From assembly GCA_025463925.1 (NCBI GenBank), contig JAODBK010000020.1, positions 1 to 37,993 on the forward strand: a stretch of DNA of 37,993 nucleotides. The letters are read 5' to 3'. This DNA comes from Acidimicrobiales bacterium (GTDB lineage: Bacteria > Actinomycetota > Acidimicrobiia > Acidimicrobiales > AC-14). The notes under the pieces are model-generated. The model was not told where the DNA came from, made no database searches, and was given only the letters and a program-made list of their open reading frames with translations. The translations under genes were made by a program, and so were the position numbers. Positions 1 to 7,954 of this stretch are shown here, one piece after another. Within the stretch, counting starts at the first letter, position 1, and the number at the start of each line of letters is the position of its first letter.

Positions 1-618
1 CGACGACTCCGGCGCGGGCGGCGCGACGACCGGCGCGACCGGCGCGTCGAGGGTGTTGGTGTCCGGCAGCGGCACCGCCACGCGGAACGGCACCGGGCCC
101 TGCGGCAACAGCACGACGTCGTACGACGTCGGGTCCGGCTGGAACGATGGCCCGAGCTTCCACGCCATCGCGTCGCCGGCCGCCGACGCGATCCCCTTCA
201 CCCCGCCGCCGGCTCGCGCGCAGTCCGCTTTCGGTTGCGCGTCCCAACCACCGCCGGTCGCGGGGTTCCACGTGCCGGTGATCGGGCACGCGAGGATCGC
301 CGCCGTGGCGTACGTCGAGCCGGTGGCGGCCTTGAGGGTCAGCGTGGCGTCGCCGGCGCCGGTGCCGTTGAAGTGCAGCGCCGACACCGCCGCCGGGCCA
401 GCGGGACCGGCCGCGAGGTAGAGGCCGCCCGGCGGGGCGTCCGGCGGGACCGGCGCGGTGTCGCCGAGCGGCGGGGTGTTGAGCTCGTACCACCACCCGA
501 AGTACGTGGGGCCGGTCGGCGCGGTGTCGGCGACCGCCGGGGCCGCCGGCGCCGCCGCCAACGCGATCGCGGCGGCGAGAAAGAAGCCCGACGCCCGGCG
601 CGCCGACCGCCGGTTCAT
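1..618 (-). CDS. Secreted protein of unknown function, cut by the left window edge
   Basis: Open from the ATG at 618 to the window edge with no stop, so at least 206 codons; the C-terminus is missing. The N-terminus is a classic signal peptide: Arg-rich (MNRRSARRAS), then an Ala/Leu/Phe core, with probable cleavage near AVA-D at about residues 27-30. The mature part opens with a Trp/Tyr-rich stretch (YFGWWYEL), has Pro-rich linkers and a Gly/Thr/Ala-rich beta-type composition, and contains a pair of Cys about 25 residues apart. I do not recognise the family. The ATG overlaps the stop of the upstream ATPase gene by ATGA, so it is almost certainly translated as the last visible gene of the ABC uptake operon. 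A cell-surface role linked to that transporter is inference from position alone. Confidence 0.75.
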   Translation of the reverse strand, partial: MNRRSARRASGFFLAAAIALAAAPAAPAVADTAPTGPTYFGWWYELNTPPLGDTAPVPPDAPPGGLYLAAGPAGPAAVSALHFNGTGAGDATLTLKAATGSTYATAAILACPITGTWNPATGGGWDAQPKADCARAGGGVKGIASAAGDAMAWKLGPSFQPDPTSYDVVLLPQGPVPFRVAVPLPDTNTLDAPVAPVVAPPAPESS

Positions 619-2255
619 GCCCGCGTCGCCCGCAGCGGGCGCGGGCGCGACGGCTGGCGCGTCGCCGCTTCCTTGCTGCTGCCCGAGCGGTGGATGACGT
701 CGATGTCGCCGCCGAGATACGCCGAGATCACCCGCGGGTCCGAGAGCACGTCACCGGGCGCGCCGCGCGTGACGACCGCGCCGAGCTCGAGGGCGATGAT
801 CTCGTCGGAGACGCTCGTGATCAGCGGCATGTCGTGCTCGATCACGAGCATCGCGCACCCGGTCTCGCGCTGGATCCGCCGCAGCAGCGGGCCGAGCGCC
901 TCGGTCTCGCGTTGCGCGATGCCGGAGCTGGGCTCGTCGAGGATGAGCACCGTCGGGTCGTGGGCGATGGCCATCGCCAGGTCCACGATGCGCCGGCTGC
1001 CGGTCGACAGCTCGGCCACGAACTTGTCGCGGAACGCGCCCAGGTTCATCAGTTCGATGAGGTCCTCGACGGTGAAGGCGACGTCCTCCTCCGACTCCTG
1101 GGCCGCTGGGAGGTTCAGCAGCGCGGCGATGTGGTCGCGCACCTCGATGTGCCGCTCGAGTCCGATGGCGACGTTCTCGGCCACCGTCATCGACGGGAAG
1201 ATGCGGGCGTCCTGGAACGAGCGGCCCAGACCCAGCGCGGCCCGCTTGGGCGCGCTCATGTCGGTGACGTCGACGCCGCGGAAGTCGATCCGGCCACGGT
1301 CGAGCGGGAGGTGGCCCGAGAGCAGGTCGAAGATCGTCGTCTTGCCGGCGCCGTTGGGCCCGATCAGGCCGAGGATCTGGCCGGGGTCGAGGGTGAACGA
1401 GACGTCGTCGACCGCGGTGATGCCGCCGAACCGCTTGGTGAGGCCGTCGACGGCGAGGATCGGGCCGCCACCCTCGTCCTTGGCCAGCACCGGCGCGGCC
1501 GACGCCTTGCTGTCCATGCTGGTGCCGCCGGCCGCGCCCTCGAGGAACACCGACCGCAGGATGTCGCCCCGCTCGAGCAACTCCTCGGTGGGGCCCGAGA
1601 ACCGCACCTCGCCCTTCTCCATGAAGTAGGCCCGGCTGGCGACGGTGAGGGCCACGTTCACCGACTGCTCCACGAGGATGATCGTGCAACCCTGGTCGTG
1701 GATCTTGCGGACGATCTCGAGCAGCTTCTCGACGACGGTCGGTGCCAGACCGAGCGACAGCTCGTCGATGATCAGCAGCTTCGGCTGGGCGACGAAGGCC
1801 ATGCCGAGCGCGAGCTGCTGCTGCTCTCCGCCCGACATGTTGCCGGCCATCTGATCCCACCGCTCGCGCAGCCGCGGGAACCGCTCGAGCACCTCCTGAA
1901 CCCGCGCGTCGACGTCCGCCGGGTCCTCCTTGGCGAACATCCACGTGCCGGCCTTGAAGTGCTCGGCGACGGTGAGCGTCGGGAACACCGCCTTGCCGCC
2001 GGGGACCTGCACGATGCCCATCCGCGCCGACTTGACCGCGCTGGTGTGGGTGATGTCCTGGCCGTCGAAGACGATCTGCCCGCCGATCGGGTCGACCAGC
2101 CCGGAGATCGCCTTCAACAGCGTCGACTTCCCGGCGCCGTTGGTGCCGAGCAGGGCCACGATCTCGCCGTCGGCCACCTCCATGTCCACGCCGAAGAGGA
2201 TCTGCACCGGGCCGTAGGCCACCTCGACCGCGCGGCATTCCAGCATCGGCGTCAT
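615..2255 (-). CDS. Fused LivF-LivG ABC transporter ATPase (two NBDs in one chain)
   Basis: 546 residues carrying two complete nucleotide-binding domains of the branched-chain amino acid (HAAT) family, which is normally two genes. NBD1 (about 1-240) is LivF-like: Walker A GTNGAGKST at 37-45, signature SGGEQ at 141-145, Walker B LLIIDE ending at E165 (followed by Leu where Pro is usual), then SLGLAP. A linker of about 25 residues (241-265) leads to NBD2 (about 266-520), LivG-like: Walker A GPNGAGKTT at 299-307, Walker B LILDEP around D440-E441, H-loop VIEHD. NBD2 has LSTGS at 416-420 instead of LSGGQ. The C-terminal 25 residues are Arg/Ser/Pro-rich. The start at 2255 overlaps the permease stop by ATGA. 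An internal ATG at 1517 in the linker could start a separate LivG, but no stop separates the two halves. The substrate cannot be read from the ATPase. Confidence 0.93.
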   Translation of the reverse strand: MTPMLECRAVEVAYGPVQILFGVDMEVADGEIVALLGTNGAGKSTLLKAISGLVDPIGGQIVFDGQDITHTSAVKSARMGIVQVPGGKAVFPTLTVAEHFKAGTWMFAKEDPADVDARVQEVLERFPRLRERWDQMAGNMSGGEQQQLALGMAFVAQPKLLIIDELSLGLAPTVVEKLLEIVRKIHDQGCTIILVEQSVNVALTVASRAYFMEKGEVRFSGPTEELLERGDILRSVFLEGAAGGTSMDSKASAAPVLAKDEGGGPILAVDGLTKRFGGITAVDDVSFTLDPGQILGLIGPNGAGKTTIFDLLSGHLPLDRGRIDFRGVDVTDMSAPKRAALGLGRSFQDARIFPSMTVAENVAIGLERHIEVRDHIAALLNLPAAQESEEDVAFTVEDLIELMNLGAFRDKFVAELSTGSRRIVDLAMAIAHDPTVLILDEPSSGIAQRETEALGPLLRRIQRETGCAMLVIEHDMPLITSVSDEIIALELGAVVTRGAPGDVLSDPRVISAYLGGDIDVIHRSGSSKEAATRQPSRPRPLRATRA

Positions 2256-4534
2256 GTCGGCGCGCCGACGCGGAGGTGCTCGTGGTCGGCAGCCGCATCG
2301 AGGCTGAGGTGCTCGCCGCACACCGGGCAGACGATCGAGCGCTCGGCGACGACGTCGAAGCTGTCGACCTCCTCGACGCGGTGCTCGGCCTGGATCACCA
2401 CATCCCGCTCGGCCTGGGTCTCGACCCGGCGATCGGCGACGAGCGACGGCACGTTGATCGCGTGCTTCATCGCGACGCGGCGGAGGAACCAGTCGCGTAT
2501 GCGGTACATGCCCTCGGCGAAGCCGCCCGGCAGGAACAGCAGCACCAGCAGCAGCCCCGGCCCGGTGGTGAGCAACGACAGGTTCTTGACCCCGGTGAAG
2601 TCCTCCCCGAAGAAACGGATGCACTCGAGCAGGACGGTGCCGAAGATCGCACCGGACAACGACGTGAGCCCACCGATCACCACGATCAGGAAGATGCTGA
2701 TGCTCTTGTCGATGCCGTACGTCGCCGGGTCCACCGCGCCGCTCTGGTACGCCAGGAGCACCCCGGCCAGCCCGGCGATCGCACCCGACACCGCGAACGC
2801 CGCCAACTTGGTGCGGATCGGGTCCACGCTGTACGAGGACGCGGCCCGCACGTTGTCCCGCACCGCCATCACCGCTCGCCCGGCCCGGTTGCGGCGATAG
2901 GCGCGCGCCATCAGCACCGCGGCGCCGAGGAAGGCCAGGCACACGTAGTAGTAGGCGCGGGCCGGGCCGAGGTCGCTGCCCAGCTTGATGCGCTGCCAGA
3001 GGACCGGCGTCCTGATCTGGCTGTAGGTCGCCGGGGCGAGCGCGCGACTGATCGCGTAGCTGCGATCCAAGAGGACGTACTGCACGAAAGCTCCGAGCGC
3101 GAGGGTCGTCACCGCGAGGTACAAGCCCGGCAGTCGCAGCGCCGGCAGTCCGATCAGCACCGCCGCGAGCGCACCGGCCAGCACGCCGGCGCCGACGGCC
3201 ACGAAGAAGTCGACGTTGTGGCCGGCGGCCAGCTTGCCGCCGATCGCGGCGCCGACGCCGACGATGGCGAACTGCCCGAGGCTGATCTGCCCGGCCCAGC
3301 CGGTGAGCATCACCAGCGACACCGCGACGATGCACTCGATGATGACCAGCTCGGTGAACCCGACGCGGTTGTTGCCGACGATGTACGGGAAGCCGAGGAA
3401 GAACGCGGCCACGACAACCGCGACCGTGCCGCGGAACCATCGGACCTCGCGCACGTCGCGCAGCTCGTGGGGCACCGGCCGGAACTCCTTGACCGCCTGC
3501 CACGACGACACGCCAGTGTCATAGGCCCGCGACCGGCGGCCCCGCTGCAACAGCAGCGCGGCGAGGATCACGACGAGCATGTACGCGTTGGCCAGCGAGT
3601 CCTTGCCGGTCTTCACCAACGTCGCCTCGGCGATGATGCCGATGGCGACACCGGCGACCAGCGCGGTGCCGATGTTCTCCATCTTGGCGATCACCGCCGC
3701 CGCCAACACGAAGATGAGCACCTTGAAGCCGAGTGACCCGTCGGTCGGCACGCCGACAACGGACGCCCGCAGGAAGATCGCCAGCGACGCCAGCAGCCCG
3801 GCGATCATCCACGCCACCGTCTGCACCTGCGCGACCGGGATCCCCAGCAACGACGCTCGGTCGGCGTTCTCGGCCGATGCCCGCAGGGCGATGCCGATGC
3901 GGGTGTAGCGGAGGAATGCCGCCAGCAACGTCACCACGACGAGGATGACGACGACCGCGAAGAGGTAGTCGTAGCTGAAGCGCTCGTTGCCGATCCGGAA
4001 GTGGTGGGTGCTGAACGGGGTCTGGAGGGCGGCGACGTTCTTGCCCTTGCTGCCCATCCAGATCGGGATGTAGACGCCGATGTAGGCGAGGATCTGCGAG
4101 ATGCCGATCGTCGCCACGGTCAGGATGAGCCGCGGCGCGTTGGCGAACCTGCGGATGACCGCGAACTCCACCACCGCGCCGAGCACCACACCCATGACGA
4201 GGCAGAGCGGGAACGCGACGTACCACGACCAGTGCCGGAAGTTGATGAGCAGCGCGCAGAAGATCCCCGGCACCGCGCCCAGACCGGCGCACGCGAAGTT
4301 CACGATCCGGTTGGTGCGGTAGATGAGGATGACGCCGACCGCGATCAGGCCGTAGAGCGCGCCGGTGACCGCGCCGTTGAAGAACGAGCCGATCGGCGGG
4401 TTGAGGTAGGCCTGGACCGCGACGCAGAAGGCAACCGCGCCGACGACCCACATGCCGGCCCGGCGCGCCGCGTCGGTCGCACGGTTCCCGGTCGGCGCGG
4501 CCAGCTTCTGGACCCGCTCGAGCACGCTCGTCAT
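2252..4534 (-). CDS. Fused LivH-LivM ABC permease with C-terminal Cys/His tail
   Basis: 760 residues. The N-terminal half (about 35-345) is LivH-like (FFNGAVTGALYGLIAVG, then YRTNRIVNFA); the second half (about 370-690) is LivM-like (LTGWAGQISLGQFAIVG). Together they give a complete membrane domain with many hydrophobic helices, so one polypeptide replaces the usual heterodimer. After the last helix comes a cytosolic extension of about 75 residues, acidic and charged, ending in CPVCGEHLSLDAAADHEH (C736, C739, H751, H753), which resembles a small zinc-binding module and is not part of LivM. Gene overlaps are ATGA on both sides (4534-4531 with the binding protein, 2255-2252 with the ATPase), so the stoichiometry is probably set by translational coupling. 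The family transports branched-chain amino acids, amides, urea or aromatic acids; which one here is unknown. Confidence 0.93.
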   Translation of the reverse strand: MTSVLERVQKLAAPTGNRATDAARRAGMWVVGAVAFCVAVQAYLNPPIGSFFNGAVTGALYGLIAVGVILIYRTNRIVNFACAGLGAVPGIFCALLINFRHWSWYVAFPLCLVMGVVLGAVVEFAVIRRFANAPRLILTVATIGISQILAYIGVYIPIWMGSKGKNVAALQTPFSTHHFRIGNERFSYDYLFAVVVILVVVTLLAAFLRYTRIGIALRASAENADRASLLGIPVAQVQTVAWMIAGLLASLAIFLRASVVGVPTDGSLGFKVLIFVLAAAVIAKMENIGTALVAGVAIGIIAEATLVKTGKDSLANAYMLVVILAALLLQRGRRSRAYDTGVSSWQAVKEFRPVPHELRDVREVRWFRGTVAVVVAAFFLGFPYIVGNNRVGFTELVIIECIVAVSLVMLTGWAGQISLGQFAIVGVGAAIGGKLAAGHNVDFFVAVGAGVLAGALAAVLIGLPALRLPGLYLAVTTLALGAFVQYVLLDRSYAISRALAPATYSQIRTPVLWQRIKLGSDLGPARAYYYVCLAFLGAAVLMARAYRRNRAGRAVMAVRDNVRAASSYSVDPIRTKLAAFAVSGAIAGLAGVLLAYQSGAVDPATYGIDKSISIFLIVVIGGLTSLSGAIFGTVLLECIRFFGEDFTGVKNLSLLTTGPGLLLVLLFLPGGFAEGMYRIRDWFLRRVAMKHAINVPSLVADRRVETQAERDVVIQAEHRVEEVDSFDVVAERSIVCPVCGEHLSLDAAADHEHLRVGAPT

Positions 4535-6279
4535 CGCGGCTTGGGTGGCAGCGCGATCAGGCCGGATGGGTACTGGCCGACGCCGTACCAGTGACCGCCG
4601 TCCAGTGACATGTACCGCCCGGGCACACCATCATGGGGCGACGGCCGGGCCGGGCTGAAGTAGATCTCGCGGTACGTGTCGTTCCACGTGTAGTCGCCTG
4701 GGCCGAGGCCGCGGGTGCCGAACAGCGGTCCGGTGTTGTTGGTCGGCGACAGCTTGCCGATGCCCTGCGCGCCGGCCTGCACGTCCTGGGGCGTCAGGTG
4801 CGGGCCGGCCGCCTGGATCAGCGTGGCGATCATGGCGTAGTAGTCGAAGTCGTTCGAGGCCGAGCTGTACGGCGCCGCCCCGGCGTTGCCGGCGGACTGC
4901 CAGACCCGCGCCGCTTGATCCGACGCCGCCGGCTCCATCTGCGGGTCCTGGGCCAGGCCGAACGCGTTCTCGAACTCGGGGTACTGGTTCTTGGCCGTCA
5001 GTGGGGCCAGGTCGTGGTCGTACGAGTGCGTCGACGTGTCGTCGTCCATGTTTCCGGTGCCGACCATCACGTGCTCGGGGTAGTAGTTCTGGTCCCGGCA
5101 CTGCTGGTAGAGGAACAGCGGCGCGACCTGGTCGCAGAAGCACATGATGCTGGTGGCGATCGGGCCCTTGCGCATCTCGGCCACTGCGGCTCGACGCTGC
5201 GAGTCGGCGGTGGTGATGTCCTGCGCGTAGTAGTACTCGTGGGTCACGCCGGCACCGCACTTGGCGAGCTCGCGCTTCAGCAGCGAGATCGTCGCCTTGT
5301 TCTCCGGGTCGTCGGTGCTCAGCACGCCGAGCACCCGCTTGCTCCCGGCCATCGACTTGCCGTTGCCGTCCTGCCCGGCGTACACCGCGTTGCCGCCGTT
5401 CATCCGCTTGCACCACCACTCGCCGACCTCGGCGGCCATCTTGTCGCCGTCCATGAGCACGTCCCAGTGGTACGGCGCGTGGGCCTGGTTGAACGCGTTG
5501 GTGAAGCCGAACCCGCCGATGTTCACGACCTTGAGCCTGCTCAGCTCGTCATAGGTCTCCGACGACACCGGGTTGTTCCAGAGCACCGCGAACGGGTTCT
5601 CCTGGCCGACCATCGTGCGCATCTCGTTGCGGAGGCAGCTGTTGTCCGGCGGGCCCTGGCCGCCGGTGCCGCAGGAGATCTGGTACTGCTTGAACACGAT
5701 CTTGCGGCCGTAGAGCTCGTAGTGGTCGTTGATGTACTTCTGCGCGGCGCCGAGGAACTGGTCGAACTGCTGGTGGCTCGGCAGCGCGCCCTGGGCGGTG
5801 AGGATGGCGTTGACCGCCTGGCCGTAGTTGCCCCGCATGTAGACAACCTTGATGGTGTCCTTGGTGACCCCGCGGTACGTCGCGCCGCCGTTGTCGCCGG
5901 TGAACTTCGGGACGCACGCCGGCGCCCAGCCGTACACCTTCGGGTCGAACTGACGGCCGCCGACGCAGTGGCTGGTGTCGCCCTTGGCGGTGACGCCCGG
6001 CGGCAGCGCGCCATTTCCGCCCGCGGTGCCGCTCGTCGACCCCGCGCCGGTGGACCCACCCGCCCCGGTGTCGACAGTCGCGCCCGGTGTCGTGTCGCCG
6101 GTGGTGCCGTTGTCGACGCCGTTCACCGAGCTCCCGCCACCCGCGCCGGCGCCGCGTCCGGTCGCGGCCGACACCAGCTGGCCGGGTGCCGTCGACGGCA
6201 CCACGGCGATGATGAACAGCTGGACGGCCAGGACAGCGGCCAGCGGCAGATACCGCTTCGCCAAGGTCGTGCGATTCAT
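4531..6279 (-). CDS. Periplasmic-binding-protein-like (type 1) substrate-binding protein of HAAT ABC system
   Basis: 582 residues from the ATG at 6279, chosen because AGGGGAG lies about 12 nt upstream; the in-frame TTG at 6291 abuts that motif and is a worse start. An N-terminal hydrophobic segment (about 9-32) acts as signal peptide or membrane anchor. There is no lipobox Cys, so unlike most Gram-positive binding proteins it is not a lipoprotein. A low-complexity Gly/Ser/Thr-rich linker follows (about 37-95), then the binding-protein domain with motifs of the Peripla_BP_6 group (IKVVYMRGNYGQAVN, NPFAVLWNNPVSSETY, VLGVLSTDDPENK). Several Cys suggest extracytoplasmic disulfides. It is the first gene of the operon with the fused permease and fused ATPase. 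The ligand is unknown; the domain is longer than a simple leucine-binding LivK. Confidence 0.88.
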   Translation of the reverse strand: MNRTTLAKRYLPLAAVLAVQLFIIAVVPSTAPGQLVSAATGRGAGAGGGSSVNGVDNGTTGDTTPGATVDTGAGGSTGAGSTSGTAGGNGALPPGVTAKGDTSHCVGGRQFDPKVYGWAPACVPKFTGDNGGATYRGVTKDTIKVVYMRGNYGQAVNAILTAQGALPSHQQFDQFLGAAQKYINDHYELYGRKIVFKQYQISCGTGGQGPPDNSCLRNEMRTMVGQENPFAVLWNNPVSSETYDELSRLKVVNIGGFGFTNAFNQAHAPYHWDVLMDGDKMAAEVGEWWCKRMNGGNAVYAGQDGNGKSMAGSKRVLGVLSTDDPENKATISLLKRELAKCGAGVTHEYYYAQDITTADSQRRAAVAEMRKGPIATSIMCFCDQVAPLFLYQQCRDQNYYPEHVMVGTGNMDDDTSTHSYDHDLAPLTAKNQYPEFENAFGLAQDPQMEPAASDQAARVWQSAGNAGAAPYSSASNDFDYYAMIATLIQAAGPHLTPQDVQAGAQGIGKLSPTNNTGPLFGTRGLGPGDYTWNDTYREIYFSPARPSPHDGVPGRYMSLDGGHWYGVGQYPSGLIALPPKPR

Positions 6280-6336
6280 GCGCTCGGACAACTCCCCTGC
6301 CGACGGCTCGGCCGTCCATCGGTCGCGCGGGCCACG

Positions 6337-6350
6337 GTGACACCCGTCAC
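6337..6350. promoter_or_regulatory. Crp/Fnr-like palindrome GTGA-N6-TCAC
   Basis: GTGACACCCGTCAC is a perfect 5-bp inverted repeat (GTGAC-ACCC-GTCAC) that also fits the GTGA-N6-TCAC core of Crp-family sites. It lies in the divergent intergenic region, 57 bp upstream of the binding-protein ATG and about 67 bp upstream of the SCP2 -10 candidate. Assignment to a cAMP-receptor-like regulator is by pattern only. Confidence 0.4.
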
Positions 6351-6392
6351 TCGGGGTGAACTACGACGCCGGGGCCACGAGTCCCTGCCCAG

Positions 6393-6422
6393 TGGGACCA
6401 CCTGGTTACCGACGGGTAGGGT
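6393..6422 (+). promoter_or_regulatory. Candidate promoter of the SCP2-like gene
   Basis: A TAGGGT hexamer (6417-6422) is preceded 18 bp upstream by TGGGAC (6393-6398). This spacing would place transcription start near 6429, giving a short leader with the GAGGGAG ribosome-binding site at about 6440-6446. It is one of the few leadered starts in the window. Confidence 0.45.
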
Positions 6423-6453
6423 GCGGCCGTTCCGTGAGCGAGGGAGCACGAGC

Positions 6454-6861
6454 GTGGCGAAGCATCCGTTCCTGTCCGACGAGTGGCTGTCCGAGGCCCA
6501 CAAGGTGCGCGAGGAGTTCGCCGGCCAGGGCGGCCCGCCCCCGCACAACATCCGGATGAACCTCAACATCACCGAGGTGCCGTTCGGTGAGGGCATGAAG
6601 GAAGCCCACATGGACACCAGCAGCGGCGAGCTGCAGATGGACACCGGTCACATCGACACGCCCGACCTCACCGTCACGATCGACTACGAGACCGCCAAGG
6701 CGATCTTCGTCGAGGGCAACCCGCAGGCCGGCATGCAGGCCTTCATGGCCGGCAAGATCAAGGTGCAGGGCGACATGACCAAGCTCATGGCGATGCAGGC
6801 CGCGGCTCCCGATCCCACCTCGCTGGCCGTCGCGGCCCGCATCAAGGAGATCACGGAGTAG
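6454..6861 (+). CDS. SCP2 sterol-binding-fold protein
   Basis: 135 residues from a GTG at 6454, with GAGGGAG ending 7 nt upstream as ribosome-binding site. The C-terminal half carries the sterol-carrier-protein-2 pattern: LTVTIDYETAKAIFVEGNPQAGMQAFMAGKIKVQGDMTKLM, split here as LTVTIDYETAKAIF, an acidic turn, then AFMAGKIKVQGDMTKL. SCP2 domains bind lipids, acyl-CoA or sterols in the cytoplasm; single-domain forms like this are common in actinobacteria next to lipid metabolism genes. There is no signal peptide or membrane segment. It is transcribed alone, diverging from the ABC operon and converging on the GNAT gene. The ligand is not deducible. Confidence 0.88.
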   Translation: MAKHPFLSDEWLSEAHKVREEFAGQGGPPPHNIRMNLNITEVPFGEGMKEAHMDTSSGELQMDTGHIDTPDLTVTIDYETAKAIFVEGNPQAGMQAFMAGKIKVQGDMTKLMAMQAAAPDPTSLAVAARIKEITE

Positions 6862-6872
6862 TCGCCGCGCAA

Positions 6873-6913
6873 CTTGGACGGGAATGCACCGTGAGCGTGC
6901 GTGCCAGTCCAGG
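6873..6913. terminator. Hairpin between convergent genes, likely bidirectional terminator
   Basis: The gap between the SCP2 stop (6861) and the GNAT stop (6920) holds a long imperfect hairpin. CTTGGAC at 6873-6879 pairs with GTCCAGG at 6907-6913 (one G-T pair), continues through two single mismatches, and closes with GCAC/GTGC around a 7-nt loop (6890-6896). No T-tract follows on either strand, as is usual for GC-rich actinobacterial terminators. Confidence 0.55.
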
Positions 6914-6919
6914 ACGGGC

Positions 6920-7954
6920 CTACATGTGGTCGAGGTCGCCCCACGCGACGGCCCAGGGATGGTCGGCCATCGCCTCGCCCGACTGCATGTTGTCGGTGAC
7001 GCCGAAGTGGAGCGGCTTCGGTTCGAGCCGGCGCGGCAGCGCTCGCAGACCGACGGCGCGCGCCAAGCGGGCCAACGCCGATCCCTCGAGGGCCACGAGG
7101 GCCAAGCCGGATCGATCGGAGAACTGCTCCGCTATCGCGGCGAGCAATGCCCGCCCGGCGGTCGGGTCGACGGCGAGGAACTCCATGACGAAGCCGAACG
7201 CGCCGCCGAAGGCATCCCGCGGCAACACCACGGCGCAGCCCGCGAGGGTGTCGCGCCGGCGCAGTGCGAACATCTCGTACGCCGGGTCCGGGCAGTCCTC
7301 GTACCGCCAGCGCCACCACGCCGCGCCCCGGCGGATGCCGAACTGCGTGCCGTCCGCCTCCAGGCCCCAGAGGTCGTCGACATCGTGCGGCGTCGACCCG
7401 CCGGCGACGACCGGACCTTCAGGGACGGGGCGGCGGAAGGCGACTCGGACCGCGGCCCGCCCGACGGCCGTCGGCACCCGGAAGCGCTGCGCGGTCCATG
7501 CCGGATCGAGCGGCCACACGAACGTCCGCAGCCGACCGACCGGGAGCCCGCCGGCCTTGACGAACCCCCGGAACGAGTTGTCGTTCGGGTAGCAGAGTGT
7601 GTACGGCATGCCCTCGCGGCCGCAGTCGGCGTACACCGCCTTCGCCAGCGACTCGAACAGTCCCTGGCCCCGGGCCGACGGCGCCACCGCGGCGTCGATG
7701 CCGACCGCGGCGGTCACATCCCGGCCGTGGAAACGGGCCGGCACCGGCATCCCGGCGTAGTGACCGACGATCTCCCCGTCGGCTTCGGCGACCCACGCGA
7801 CCGGCTCGGCGAACGGGTTGTTCCAGTACTGCCACGCGGTGACCCGCGCATCCACCTTGGGGCTGGCCGGAAACGCCGCCCCGAACAGCGTGCGGATGGC
7901 GGCGTCATCGGCAGGGCGGGCCCGCCGCAGTGCCGCCCGATCGCCGTCCGTCAT
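6920..7954 (-). CDS. GNAT-family N-acetyltransferase
   Basis: 344 residues; the ATG at 7954 overlaps the PIG-L stop by ATGA, which fixes the start. The N-terminal GNAT domain (about 8-150) has a beta-strand followed by the acetyl-CoA pyrophosphate loop RGQGLF at 95-100, then YPNDNSFRGFVKAGG. The C-terminal half contains a Trp/Arg-rich element (AAWWRWRYEDCPDPAYEMF) and a second GNAT-like region, so the protein is longer than a single GNAT domain (about 150 residues) and resembles the two-lobed acetyltransferases found with exopolysaccharide genes. Acetyl-CoA is the expected donor. Coupling to a predicted deacetylase suggests an amino-sugar or glycolipid acceptor, but that is inference. Confidence 0.85.
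   Translation of the reverse strand: MTDGDRAALRRARPADDAAIRTLFGAAFPASPKVDARVTAWQYWNNPFAEPVAWVAEADGEIVGHYAGMPVPARFHGRDVTAAVGIDAAVAPSARGQGLFESLAKAVYADCGREGMPYTLCYPNDNSFRGFVKAGGLPVGRLRTFVWPLDPAWTAQRFRVPTAVGRAAVRVAFRRPVPEGPVVAGGSTPHDVDDLWGLEADGTQFGIRRGAAWWRWRYEDCPDPAYEMFALRRRDTLAGCAVVLPRDAFGGAFGFVMEFLAVDPTAGRALLAAIAEQFSDRSGLALVALEGSALARLARAVGLRALPRRLEPKPLHFGVTDNMQSGEAMADHPWAVAWGDLDHM

Noticed and set aside
1517-1517. Internal ATG as a separate start for a LivG protein
   Set aside because: It sits in the interdomain linker with no clear ribosome-binding site and no stop before it, so a fused protein is the simpler reading; an internal start cannot be fully excluded.
615-3503. A very long minus-strand reading frame running from the ATPase back through the permease gene
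   Set aside because: Upstream of 2255 it is the antisense-like Arg/Pro-rich shadow frame of the permease gene, which is well supported in its own frame. The real ATPase starts at 2255.
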